Notes under the pieces: generated by a model
Databases searched by the model: none
What the model was told of the DNA's origin: nothing
What the model saw: the letters and a program-made list of their open reading frames with translations, nothing else
Made by a program: the position numbers and the translations under genes
From: Bolinopsis microptera
Lineage: Eukaryota > Ctenophora > Tentaculata > Lobata > Bolinopsidae
Direction of reading: 5' to 3'
Length of the DNA: 64,000 bases
Assembly (NCBI RefSeq): GCF_026151205.1
Contig: NC_087076.1
Coordinates: 19,399,919 to 19,463,918 of the forward strand
Shown: piece by piece, positions 9,864 to 19,758 of the stretch
Layout of the letters: the number at the start of each line of letters is the position of its first letter
Numbering within the stretch: the first letter of the stretch is position 1

Positions 9864-10500
9864 ACTAGCAGGAACCCGTATAACCCTTAAGTGGTGTCAA
9901 GACTCGAGAGACTAAAATAATTATTACCTATTTAAATCGCGTTTTTGACACCACTTGGGGATCCAAATTTTGGGCACTAAAATTCTTATTTCATGGCCAA
10001 TTTTTTATTTTTTCATGCTGATTTGAAAAGCACAAAAGCATTTGAACCAGTCAAAAAAGTTTCAGTTGTATATCTTTTACAGTTTTTGCGGAAAGCCGCG
10101 TTAAAGTTGATGCCGTGGTGTCAGTAAAATGGCACGGATCCATATATTAAATATATCGTCTCGCTTTATATATTACTAGCAGGAACCCGTCAAACCTTTA
10201 AGACTGGTGTCAAGGCTCTTTGGTGGCCGGATCCGTTTCCTACCCTAAAGTCTCCCAGTAAAAATAATTATTACCTATTTAATTCGCGTTTTTGACACCA
10301 CTTGGGGGTCCAAATTTTGGGTACTAAAATTCTTATTCCTTGGCCGATTTTCGATTTTTTCATGCTGATTTGAAGGCCATTAAAGCATTTGAATCAGTTA
10401 AAAAAGTTTCAGTTGTATATCTTTTACAGTTTTTGCGGAAAGCCGCGTTAAAGTTGATGCCGTGGTGTCAGTAAAATGGTGCGGATAAATAAATATATAT
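9864..10500. repeat. two tandem units of about 311 bp
   Basis: Unit 1 begins ACTAGCAGGAACCCGT at 9864 and unit 2 at 10175. Both contain TTTTTGACACCACTTGGG and the block ending GGAAAGCCGCGTTAAAG. The join between units is a short TA-rich stretch with CGTCTCGCTTTATATA. The same CGTCTCGCTTTATATA reappears at about 12581, on the far side of the Penelope element, so that element sits in the TA tract of the second unit. Confidence 0.75.
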
Positions 10501-10507
10501 ATATATT

Positions 10508-12558
10508 TGAGACATTCAGTGAAACAGTAAAACACGAAATTCACATTAAGCTATCGATTGTGTAATCTTTACATGTCTCATTCTGAAAGCAAGTTTATTA
10601 AAATAACTGTTCTATGAAGTAAATTAAAAACATGACAAAAATAGATCAATACTGAGATGGGAAATTTGTGAGTAAGTCTCATTCAATCATAAGATATAAA
10701 CAAAAGATGCAGAGGTGAAAGTAAACATCAAAATGCAAGTGTCTGTGGAAAGATTAATATTAAAGCATATCATATAAAGGTCAATTTTTTATTTCATTAA
10801 GAGCACTACGTTTATTAAGTCCTCCAAAATCACTGAGGGTCATAAGCTGGTTTTGCCAAAATGATTCTCTTTCTTTAGCAACCCTACTTCTATCTTCTAA
10901 GGTTAAACATTTTATAAAATCTAGCTTTTCAAAAATAATAACCTCTATCTGATCGGATAACTCAGTGTCAAACGTTTTTAAGGGCTCTTTGATAAGATTA
11001 TGGAACTGGTTATCGTTAAAATGACAAGAAATTTCACAACTCCTAACCGCTTTCCTAATATGTGATTTGTGGTTCTGCCATCTGGTCTTAAAATTGTTAA
11101 CTGTGCTTCCTACTGAAGCACGTCTGCAGACTTTATCCCTTACTAGATAGCACACCCCTACTGTGTTGCAGTCTAGTTGTCCAATGATGTTAACAGTGTA
11201 CCCCGAGTGGTAGCTCTGAGCTGTTTTTGATTCACAAATATACATTATACAGGCTTTACATCTGGAGTTACAATGATAACATCCCCCCTCTTCTATACTA
11301 GTAGGCAGAGCCACATTTTCAGTGTTAGAGTTTAAAGCTATAACATTACTATCTTCATGATACTTACGATCTTCTGAAAGTTTACTCGGAACTAAAGTTT
11401 CTTTGATAGTTTTATTACCACGATATGAAACAAATACTTTACTAGGCTGGATCACAGACTTTAAAAGGGGGTCTAGGCCAAGGATAAATTTATTCTTGTT
11501 AACTATTTTACCAATTGGAGGTAAGTTAGGGTCAAAATCACAAACTAAAGGAAAACATCTTTTACTCTTCTTACTATTAGAGCTTGTAAGGTTTTTTGAA
11601 ATCAGATCATCCCGTTTAAGTAACTCAACTTTCTCAAAGGATTTATGGATAAGATCTTTATTGTAATTCCTATCTTCTAGATATTCACTAAATTCAATTT
11701 TACATTTCAAATACTCTTCTTCCTCTGAACAGTTTTTGAACACTCGGTGTGCTACTCCATATGGAATATTCTCTGCTATGTGTGTAGGGTGGCAGGATTG
11801 TGGGAGTAAATAGCTATGGGCATCACTAGGTTTGCAGTACGTCCTAGTTTCTAGCTTGCAATTTTTCGAGTAAATAAACAGGTCTAGAAATTCAGTCCCC
11901 TCTGTAGAAGGTGTCGACATTGTAAACTTGAGGTTTGGATGGTATTGATTGAGCCAAAGTAGGAACTGGTCTAGCTTCTCCAGTGACTCAGTCCAGGTGA
12001 TGTATATGTCGTCACGGTATCTGCCATAGAACTCAGGGGTTGTGATTTCTTGGCTCTCCACGATCTTACTGTCCAAGGGGCTGAGAGCTGAGTCTGCATA
12101 CTGGCAAGCATTATTTGGACCCATCGCAGTTCCACTTGTCTGTACATACATGTTGCCATTGAAAACAGTGATGTTGTTATCCAGGGTTATCTCCAAAGCT
12201 TCCATAACGCAGTCTGTGGAGAAAAGTTTAGTACTTGGTCTAGTAAGGTTCTACAGGCTGGTAGTCCAATCTCCTTTGAAATGCTGGGGAACATGTTTAC
12301 AATATCAAATGTAACGTGGTAGATGGTCTTCCCAGTCAATCTTCCTGACTCATTGAGTTCTTTCATCTTCATAAGTAGATCATTAGAATCCATGAGGCAG
12401 TGGGGCAGGGTTACCTTCTTTAGTTCTTCTGCTGTGAATATTGAGAGGTTCTTGATGTAAGAGTTACATCCAGTGCTGATAAGTCTCCCAGGGTAGTTTT
12501 TATCTGGTTTGTGAGCTTTCAGGTTCATGTAGTTTACTCCAGGTTCATTTTCCTCTTA
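10508..12558 (-). mobile_element. canonical Penelope-like element (RT then GIY-YIG), 5'-truncated
   Basis: Reads on the minus strand. The 3' end near 10508 (CACTGAATGTCTCAAA on the minus strand) is confirmed by the decayed copy at 46325-47620, which ends with the same words. The 5' end is cut at about 12558 next to a TA repeat, and the 3' end also abuts a TA tract. The coding part spans 10781-12558, followed by about 270 bp of 3' UTR. Confidence 0.8.
10781..12558 (-). pseudogene. Penelope-like RT/GIY-YIG protein, 5'-truncated with one frameshift
   Basis: The upstream frame (12558 to 12187, minus) encodes RT motifs 1-3, including AHKPDKNYPGRLIST and FDIVNMFPSISKEIGL. The main frame (12205 to 10781) continues with motif B SGTAMGPNNACQYAD, the catalytic GRYRDDIYITW, FLDLFIY and the Penelope thumb-like KPSDAHSYLLPQSCHP. 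It ends in a GIY-YIG region (GVCYLVRDKVC, VGSTVNNFKTRWQNHKS) and the tail FWQNQLMTLSDFGGLN. The two frames join through an extra base in a T/C run near 12215. The YIG position reads ASVG rather than YVG. One frameshift and loss of the N-terminus make this copy defective, but it is young compared with the 46-kb relic. Confidence 0.8.
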
Positions 12559-13064
12559 GGTATATATATATATATATATATCGTCTCGCTTTATATATAG
12601 TAAGATAGTAAGATGTAAACTAAAGTCTAAACAATTATCTTCAAGTAAAGACCTGTAGTTCGAAATGGCTGTATCTTTTTAACTCTTGAATCTACTGACA
12701 ATTGATTACAGGCTACAATTGACTGGCAAATTAGCGTCTATCCCTGAATACTGTATATATCACGACAATCTATCTTAAAACAGCGGTTCCAGAAAACTCA
12801 CTAATTCCGATACTCTTAAAACTTGAAACTTGCAAGTCGATTTGGACAACATTTAGACGCCCTGAAAAATTTCAGATCTCGAGTTTTAATACTTTCAACA
12901 CTACTATATAACAAATAATTTTAGGTCCCAATGTCAAAGCGATAGAAGAGACTATGACGTGACCGTTTGTATCCTAAGCAACGCATCTACTTCCTGGGCT
13001 ACAGTATTGACTTCGCCATTTTCTCCTCCCTCACCGCCATCTTCTCCTCCCTCTTTCCTTCACT
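12559..13064. other. TA repeat, then probable 5' UTR of the AlkB-esterase LINE
   Basis: A TA dinucleotide tract at about 12561-12580, then non-coding AT-rich DNA. From about 12920 the base composition changes, and a CCTCCCTC-rich leader (13020-13055) runs into the ORF1 start. The exact 5' end of the LINE cannot be fixed from one copy. Confidence 0.45.
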
Positions 13065-14447
13065 ATGGATCTGAATTCTGTTACCAATGTTTTAAACTCG
13101 TTTTCATTAAAAGAGCTGAAAGCTCTTAAGGCCAGTGTTGAGAATGTCATGAAACTTAAGAGGGATTCTGTTAAATGCGAGGATTTCTTGGAGTTGCATT
13201 CAGATTTTGTTCAAAACAAGAGTGTTCAACATGGCACGTTGATGTCTGAACTTGAAACACTTATGGCCAAGCAAACTGCTGTGAAAACTGCCACAAAGTG
13301 GCTCACTTCCACTGGAGAAGAATATGTATGGTCTTCCTCAAATGGACACACCACGACTAAGGAGCCAATCGATATTTTAAATTATCCTGGGATATCAGAG
13401 CTTATGCATGATATCAACTCCAAGTTTGGCTGTAAGCTTAACTCATGCCTAGCAAGCATGTACAAGTCTGGTTCTTGTGCAACTAGGTACCACAACGACG
13501 ACGAGGTGTCTCTTGACCAGTCGCAAGGTATTTATGTAGTTTCATTTGGAGCTGAGAGGACCCTCGACATAATTCCAGAAAATGGGGATAAGCGATGTAA
13601 CAGTAAATGCCATATCACCCCAAAGGACTGTAGTTTGTATATTATGAAACCGGGGTGTCAGGAATATTGTCTTCACAAGGTTCGTGCAGAGAGATCAGCT
13701 AAGGAGACTCGGTATAGCTTATCTTTTCGCTGCCAGATACCGAAGACAGATACAAATGTAGTCAGGAAGCAGAATGTCCTCACTACAATTCCTATGCCGC
13801 CCACCACCACCTCAACACCAACCCTTTACTACCGAAATGCTCCAAGAAAACCGAAGAGCAGGAAAACCACTGTCCTGTTTGGTACGTCAATGACAAAATT
13901 CGTACGGACAAATAAGTTGGGATTCCGGGGAAGGAAAGTAATCAATGTGTCCCAAAGTGGTGCAAAAATTAGAGATATCACTGAAAATATTCAGCATTTC
14001 CATAAAACTCATGCAGCTGCAGAAGCTGACGATATTGAAAAGATTATATTGAGTGTTGGTACAAATGACATAAAACATTCTAAGTATGGGGTTCAGTTCC
14101 TTAGGAAGTATCTTAATGACTTAATTGACACCACTAAGCAGTTATTTCCCGCTGCAATTATAATTATCCAATGTTGTCTTCCTATTAAGTGTTTATATTC
14201 CTACATAGCAAAGAATGTTCTAGATTTTAATAATTTACTTAAAGACTTATGCCTAAATAATAATTGCGTGTTCTTAGACTGTTTCTCAGACTTTTTAACT
14301 CGAGACTTTAGATCCTGTAATGAACTTCTATACCATGATTGGCTTCATCTCAACATGAGAGGAGTAGGTTTACTGTCCACTTGGCTTAAGTTTGTTGTAA
14401 ACGAACACAGTTTTGACAGGGTTGTAAATAATCTTCTGGGAATTTAA
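13065..14447 (+). CDS. LINE ORF1: AlkB-like 2OG-Fe(II) dioxygenase fused to SGNH esterase
   Basis: A 460-residue protein starting ATG GAT CTG. Residues 1-80 look helical and charged, possibly a coiled coil. Residues about 92-226 fit an AlkB-type dioxygenase: the HxD iron motif is H143-N-D145 (RYHNDDE), the distal His is H204 (CLHKV), and R216-Y-S-L-S-F-R222 matches the AlkB RxNxTxR-like 2-oxoglutarate/substrate motif. A Pro/Thr/Arg-rich linker (about 240-268) leads to an SGNH hydrolase: LFGTS (Ser275), VGTND (331-335) and DWLH (Asp425, His428) supply the nucleophile, block III Asn and Asp-His pair. SGNH esterases are known in CR1-type ORF1 proteins. An added AlkB domain suggests repair or demethylation of element RNA or cDNA, which is inference. 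Every expected metal and catalytic residue is visible. Confidence 0.85.
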   Translation: MDLNSVTNVLNSFSLKELKALKASVENVMKLKRDSVKCEDFLELHSDFVQNKSVQHGTLMSELETLMAKQTAVKTATKWLTSTGEEYVWSSSNGHTTTKEPIDILNYPGISELMHDINSKFGCKLNSCLASMYKSGSCATRYHNDDEVSLDQSQGIYVVSFGAERTLDIIPENGDKRCNSKCHITPKDCSLYIMKPGCQEYCLHKVRAERSAKETRYSLSFRCQIPKTDTNVVRKQNVLTTIPMPPTTTSTPTLYYRNAPRKPKSRKTTVLFGTSMTKFVRTNKLGFRGRKVINVSQSGAKIRDITENIQHFHKTHAAAEADDIEKIILSVGTNDIKHSKYGVQFLRKYLNDLIDTTKQLFPAAIIIIQCCLPIKCLYSYIAKNVLDFNNLLKDLCLNNNCVFLDCFSDFLTRDFRSCNELLYHDWLHLNMRGVGLLSTWLKFVVNEHSFDRVVNNLLGI

Positions 14448-14544
14448 ATCTTTGATCTTTTCTTTCATTTAATATTTTGATTAAGACGTTGCGCCTAAAA
14501 TTAAAACTCAAACAAATCTCTGATTTAATCTTTTTCCCAATTTT

Positions 14545-17500
14545 ATGCCTCCTATTTCAGGTACATTCGGTCACTGCCCATTTTCCCATATGTTAGACAA
14601 TGAATCGTTTAGACTTAGAATAGGTCTTTTTGCATGCAAAAGGCCTCGTACACAGTCAAGAAATGCACATATACATATCAACACGTTTATACCTAACAAA
14701 ATTTACACATTTAATTATCCATGCACCCCACACATCAACTACAATTATCATAATCATATGTTTCTCTTCTATTCTCTCATCATGACTTACCTTCTCCCAA
14801 TTCTTCTCTCCACGACTAGGTCCATGAACACCGTATTCCCCCTAGATTCTAATATTCATTCCTCTCTACTCCTTGACAGCCCACGTTATCTTATACCATT
14901 TCTTGCTTGCTCCCACATCAAACTTTTCTTTGTAATTATCTCCTCATGGTTTATAAGAAATGTTCTTCTCCCTGGTAAGATGAATAGAGTCAAGTATTCC
15001 AGCCGCCTCAGGCGTCTAGTATCTTTATTCATTCTTTGGGTTTTCTCTCTTAACTTTCTTTTGATAACTCTTGTTAATCCTTCTATGCTTAATCCAGGTC
15101 CCAACTCCCTATCTGTACTCTACCAAAATGTCCAAGGTCTTATTCCTTTCAGTAACCTAAGCTCCTCCCATCCCCTTCTTGATGGTAATAAGATTTCCGA
15201 ACTTCAATCCTTTGCTAACATAGAGCAGCCTGACATAATTGCCCTAAATGAGACTTGGCTCAAAAAATCTATTTCTAGCAACGAAATCTTTCCTTCTTCT
15301 CAATATGAAATCTTCCGCAATGACCGCACGAGAAAGACTCATCCTCAAGATCCTAATAACCCTAAAAAGTTTAGGGAAAATGGAGGTGGTGTTCTTTTGG
15401 CTGTTCGGTCTGATCTCGATGCCACTACAACCCGACTACCAGTTAGCCTAGGTGCAGAAATGCTTGCCGTCAAAATTGCTTTTCCTAACAAAGAGAGTAT
15501 TGTAATCTGTACTTGTTATAGAGTAGGAACTCTTGGGTTACCTAATCATGATGTCATAGTTAGTTATATTCGCAAGCTAGTTTCCAAAAAGAATCCCCCT
15601 AAAATCTATGTTATTGGTGATTTTAATCTCCCCCATACAGACTGGCTATCTTCATCCAGTACCGTACCTATTGAGCAATCCTTCGTAGATTCTTTCAGTG
15701 ATCTTTCTCTCTCCCAGTTGATCACATCACCCACCCATAAAAGTGGTAATACATTAGACATTCTTCTCAGTAATTATGATAACACAATCGATAACTTGAA
15801 TGTCTGTGATCCTCATTCCGTGTGCAAATCTGATCATTTTCCTGTCACTTTTTCAATTAAAAGCTCCTTTTCCCGCAAGAAAACTCCTAAACGTAAAATC
15901 TATAATTATAAGAAAGCAAACTGGGACATGATTAATCGTGAATTATGCTCGATTAATTGGCAAGTCCTAGAATGCCTAGATCCTGATTCGTCTTGGAAGT
16001 TAGTTAAAGACTGCATTATGAATTTAGTTGATATACATATTCCTAAAGTAACTATTAAATCAGAGTTTCAACCCCCGTGGTTCGATAGTGAACTTTTCTC
16101 TTCATGCCGTAAAAAAGATAGACTCAGAGCTAAATTTAAAATTTCTGGTTCTATTTCTGATGAGTTAAAGTTTGTTACTAGCCGTAAAGATTTTAAGAGG
16201 CTTTCATCAGCCAAAATAAGAGACAATCTTTTCAATAGTGATGATCCAGCGCTTATAACTAAGAAGTTTTGGTCACATGTTAAGTATAAATCTAACTCCT
16301 GCCGTATTCCTAATTGCGTTAGTTATTCTGGACAGCTTCGGTTCAAACCCAAAGCTCAAGCTGAACTTTTCAATTCTTTCTTTTATAACCAGTTTTCGGA
16401 TCCTTCACTTTATGACACTGACATCTCCTATGTCAATGATGTTGATTTTGATATTGACTTCGATCATCGGGATGTTCGTAAGCTTCTTTCAAATATTAAT
16501 TCAAATAAAGCCCAGGGACCAGATGGCATACACGGTAAAATTCTCAAAAATTGTTCCGTAGGTTTAGCTTACCCTCTAACATGCATTTTTCGTGGATCTT
16601 ACAACAGCGGCTACATTCCACAAGAATGGAAACTTGCAAATGTTGTCCCAATATTTAAGAAAGGTAAGAAAAGTGAGGTTGAAAACTATAGACCAATATC
16701 CCTTACTTGTTTAGTCATGAAAGTTTTTGAGCGCATTGTTAAACGTAAACTGCTTTCTTTGACAAGTACCCTTCTTGATCCCAGGCAGCATGGTTTTCTA
16801 GAGCACAAGTCATGCACAACCAATATGGTTGACTTTTGTGATAGCCTGGCATTGTCTCTTAACGAAAACATTATCAATCATGTTGTGTATTTTGATTTTG
16901 CTAAGGCATTTGATTCTGTAAATCATGATATCCTTCTTCATAAGCTAAAGACCTTATATAACATTGATGGTACACTTCTCAAATTTCTTACCAATTACCT
17001 TCAAGGCCGTTACCAAAGAGTGGTTATTGGTAATGAGATGTCATCTACCCTCTCAGTTAATTCTGGTGTCCCCCAGGGCTCTATTCTTGGTCCCTTACTT
17101 TTTGTATTGTTTATCAATGATATTCCTCTTGGCCTTTCGGATAATACTGATATTGTTTTGTATGCCGATGATACAAAAATCTGGCGTAAAATACATTCAT
17201 CTTCTGATAATACTAATTTACAAATGGATATAGACTATCTCTCTGACTGGGCACTAAGAAACAAAATGCGATTCCATCCAGCAAAATGTAAAGTGCTTAT
17301 TGTTTCAGGAAAACCATCTTTATCTCCTCCATTCGCATATAATCTTGATGGCTCTCCTCTTGTGTATGTAGAATTAGAAAAAGATCTTGGAGTCGATGTT
17401 ACTCCTAAGCTAAGTTGGAATAGTCAGTGCGACAGAATTTATACTAAGGCCTGCCAACAACTTGGTATGGTCAGAAGAGATGGCCATATTGTCATTGATC

Positions 17501-18060
17501 AGAAACGTCGCCGGGCGCTTTATCTCTCCCTGGTTCGTAGCCAATTCGAAAATTGTTCCATAATCTGGCGCCCTTGTAATAAATCACTTAGTGATAAATT
17601 AGAAAGTCTCCAAAAGAGAGCTATTAAATGGATTCTGTCTGAAGAGGGCCGCAGTTATCCACCTGAGCAATATGTCAAAAAGTGCAAGCTTGTCGACATT
17701 CTCCCTTTGGCTCAAAAGTTTGACTTGAATGATCTTATTTTTTTTCACAAAGTTCTTAACAATTTAATTCCTGTATCGCTGCCTCACTATCTCTCTTTAT
17801 ATCAGGGCACTTCTCGACTAAGACGTTGCCACCTCGACAGTCTGTCTATTGTGTCATCAATTTTACCTAAGTTAAGTCAGAATTCACACACCACATGTAC
17901 CTCAAATAGCCCACTGGCAAAATCATTTTTCTACAGAACCCATATACTGTGGAATGGACTCCCTTTACAGGTAAGACAGATTGTGTCTACTAGTCTTTTC
18001 AAAGCTGAGGTCACTAAGCATCTATGGAAATGTTTATTGGATAGCGAAACAACAGTCTAG
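14545..18060 (+). CDS. LINE ORF2: APE endonuclease and reverse transcriptase (CR1-like)
   Basis: An 1171-residue frame. An AP-endonuclease-like domain (about 188-435) begins SVLYQNVQGL and contains NETWL, YRVGTLG, GDFNLPHTDW (about 357) and SDHFPV. The RT (about 640-960) has GPDGIHGKI, NYRPISLTC, FDFAKAFDSV (about 782), SGVPQGSILGPLLF (about 840) and LYADDTKIW (about 872). The C-terminus has the family FFYRTHILWNGLPL signature. The first 180 residues carry three hydrophobic stretches and may not all be translated: ATGs at 14758, 14824 and 14983 are alternative starts. The enzymes nick the target and prime reverse transcription from it. No breaks seen, so the copy could be mobile. Confidence 0.9.
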   Translation: MPPISGTFGHCPFSHMLDNESFRLRIGLFACKRPRTQSRNAHIHINTFIPNKIYTFNYPCTPHINYNYHNHMFLFYSLIMTYLLPILLSTTRSMNTVFPLDSNIHSSLLLDSPRYLIPFLACSHIKLFFVIISSWFIRNVLLPGKMNRVKYSSRLRRLVSLFILWVFSLNFLLITLVNPSMLNPGPNSLSVLYQNVQGLIPFSNLSSSHPLLDGNKISELQSFANIEQPDIIALNETWLKKSISSNEIFPSSQYEIFRNDRTRKTHPQDPNNPKKFRENGGGVLLAVRSDLDATTTRLPVSLGAEMLAVKIAFPNKESIVICTCYRVGTLGLPNHDVIVSYIRKLVSKKNPPKIYVIGDFNLPHTDWLSSSSTVPIEQSFVDSFSDLSLSQLITSPTHKSGNTLDILLSNYDNTIDNLNVCDPHSVCKSDHFPVTFSIKSSFSRKKTPKRKIYNYKKANWDMINRELCSINWQVLECLDPDSSWKLVKDCIMNLVDIHIPKVTIKSEFQPPWFDSELFSSCRKKDRLRAKFKISGSISDELKFVTSRKDFKRLSSAKIRDNLFNSDDPALITKKFWSHVKYKSNSCRIPNCVSYSGQLRFKPKAQAELFNSFFYNQFSDPSLYDTDISYVNDVDFDIDFDHRDVRKLLSNINSNKAQGPDGIHGKILKNCSVGLAYPLTCIFRGSYNSGYIPQEWKLANVVPIFKKGKKSEVENYRPISLTCLVMKVFERIVKRKLLSLTSTLLDPRQHGFLEHKSCTTNMVDFCDSLALSLNENIINHVVYFDFAKAFDSVNHDILLHKLKTLYNIDGTLLKFLTNYLQGRYQRVVIGNEMSSTLSVNSGVPQGSILGPLLFVLFINDIPLGLSDNTDIVLYADDTKIWRKIHSSSDNTNLQMDIDYLSDWALRNKMRFHPAKCKVLIVSGKPSLSPPFAYNLDGSPLVYVELEKDLGVDVTPKLSWNSQCDRIYTKACQQLGMVRRDGHIVIDQKRRRALYLSLVRSQFENCSIIWRPCNKSLSDKLESLQKRAIKWILSEEGRSYPPEQYVKKCKLVDILPLAQKFDLNDLIFFHKVLNNLIPVSLPHYLSLYQGTSRLRRCHLDSLSIVSSILPKLSQNSHTTCTSNSPLAKSFFYRTHILWNGLPLQVRQIVSTSLFKAEVTKHLWKCLLDSETTV

Positions 18061-18240
18061 CCTAGTCTCTTTGCTCCCCATATTATTATTATTTTTGTTT
18101 TATTAATTTTTGTATCTACCTTCCTATACTTTCAACATCATATCACACTTCACCCGCACACCTTCTCACACATTAATGACCATTTCAGACCTGTATCTAA
18201 TGTATCTGGAATTTGACGTATTGAAATACAAATTTTGACT

Positions 18241-19758
18241 CTATATCCACAGTTATTCACCATGGATTTGTTTGTTATTAAATAGTTTTTCATAAATTTT
18301 TGGATTTAGATTAATTCGATGTAATGGGTCCAAGTTACTGCGGACATAGTTCACTATGTGTTTACCGTGTTTGGGTGCCCATCATATTTTACAGATGGGG
18401 GCGATATTTTGAACGATTCTATTTTATATTCATCTATTGCTGTACTCTGTAAAATTTGAAAAGTATTTAATAAAAAAAACTTAATTTTAACATGGTTTTT
18501 AAGGCACCTGAATATGGCGATTTTGGGTTTTTACCGAATTTCGTATAGCAGTGCTGGCGTGTATTTTGTGCAAATTCCTTAAAAACTTCCACATAACTAT
18601 TTCTTAATTTTATTACTGTCATCTTTGCCATTGAATTAAAATGTTTTGAACTTTAAACCTGCTGAACGACTTCTGATGAGTCTTAATGCCTGAAAAAACG
18701 GGGATAATAGCATGGGGGTATAATAGTATAGGAGGTATAACTATAAAAGCAACGGTCGTGCTTGCCAGCACTGTGTGGTACCCTTGTTGAATTAAATCCA
18801 GACGGATAGTAATTATTCTCGTAAGTCTGGACTCTGGGGTCCGATAATGTGAAGCCTGTGTTAACGCACCTGTTTATTTTCATGTTTATTCTTAAATAAC
18901 TGGTACACAATCTGGTAAATACTACAACCAAAGTAGTTCTCATGATTCTAAAATAGCCTTTTGAGAGTGATTACAAATGACATGAGCATGTTTACAACCT
19001 AGTATTACTATCGAACACCTGAGCGATTAGTTTGTCAAATCTTTTAGAATGTACAAAACAGCAGCAGTGGGTATTGACAAATAATATCTTGCTTAATTCA
19101 AAAATGTTAGTAGTAGTACGTTCATAATATTTTGAACACTTTATAAATCATACAGTTTTTAATCTGAAAGAAAATAGATGGATAATGGTTACAATATGAA
19201 AACAAATACACAAGAAAGTTTGCAATATCCTTCCTTCTTTTGGTCTCAGGTCTCGTTAACAAAGAATTTTTACCTCTAACTGTCCATTCAGCTTCGACAA
19301 ATATTCTGCTCTACAACAGTCATGCACAAATAAGCAGTTACATCACTGCTTATAATGTGATAACAATAGTTATCTCCCTCCCAGTTATTGCACCCCTATT
19401 TAATGCATTGTATTAGCGTAAACAAGAGTGAGATAACAACTTTTACATTATGGACAGTTACACACTGATCATGAGAGAATGTTATTTTAAGCCATGTATT
19501 TTGCTAAATGTGTCTTATATTCGTTACTGATTCAATTAAATATGTAATCAACCACAAATCTTTTTGAACAACAGGACATATGAATTATGAAGTGACATGG
19601 ACGTAGATTAGAGTAATAACATTCTGAAATTGATCTAAGAGTCTGACACGTATCAAACTTACAACGATTTTAAACTTAATGATCAATTCTATCTTTTAAT
19701 GATTACCCATGATTTAGTAACAGTTACTTTCTGTTCAGTATCAATTGCTATCGTCGTA
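18241..19758. other. intergenic, no gene recognised
   Basis: AT-rich sequence between the LINE tail and the receptor gene. I see no conserved frame, repeat or RNA. It should include the 3' UTR of the receptor on the minus strand near 19700-19758. Confidence 0.5.

Larger units (their letters stand above)
12920..18240 (+). mobile_element. CR1-like LINE with AlkB-esterase ORF1, apparently intact
   Basis: Two non-overlapping ORFs, ORF1 at 13065-14447 and ORF2 at 14545-18060, separated by 97 bp. The 3' region ends near TTGAAATACAAATTTTGACTC (about 18220-18240), the type of short AT-rich tail seen in CR1/L2-group elements instead of poly(A). Both ORFs are free of stops and keep their catalytic motifs. 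Ends are approximate. Confidence 0.75.

Noticed and set aside
10781-12558. Penelope copy as an intact active element
   Set aside because: It is 5'-truncated next to a TA tract and has a one-base frameshift near 12215.
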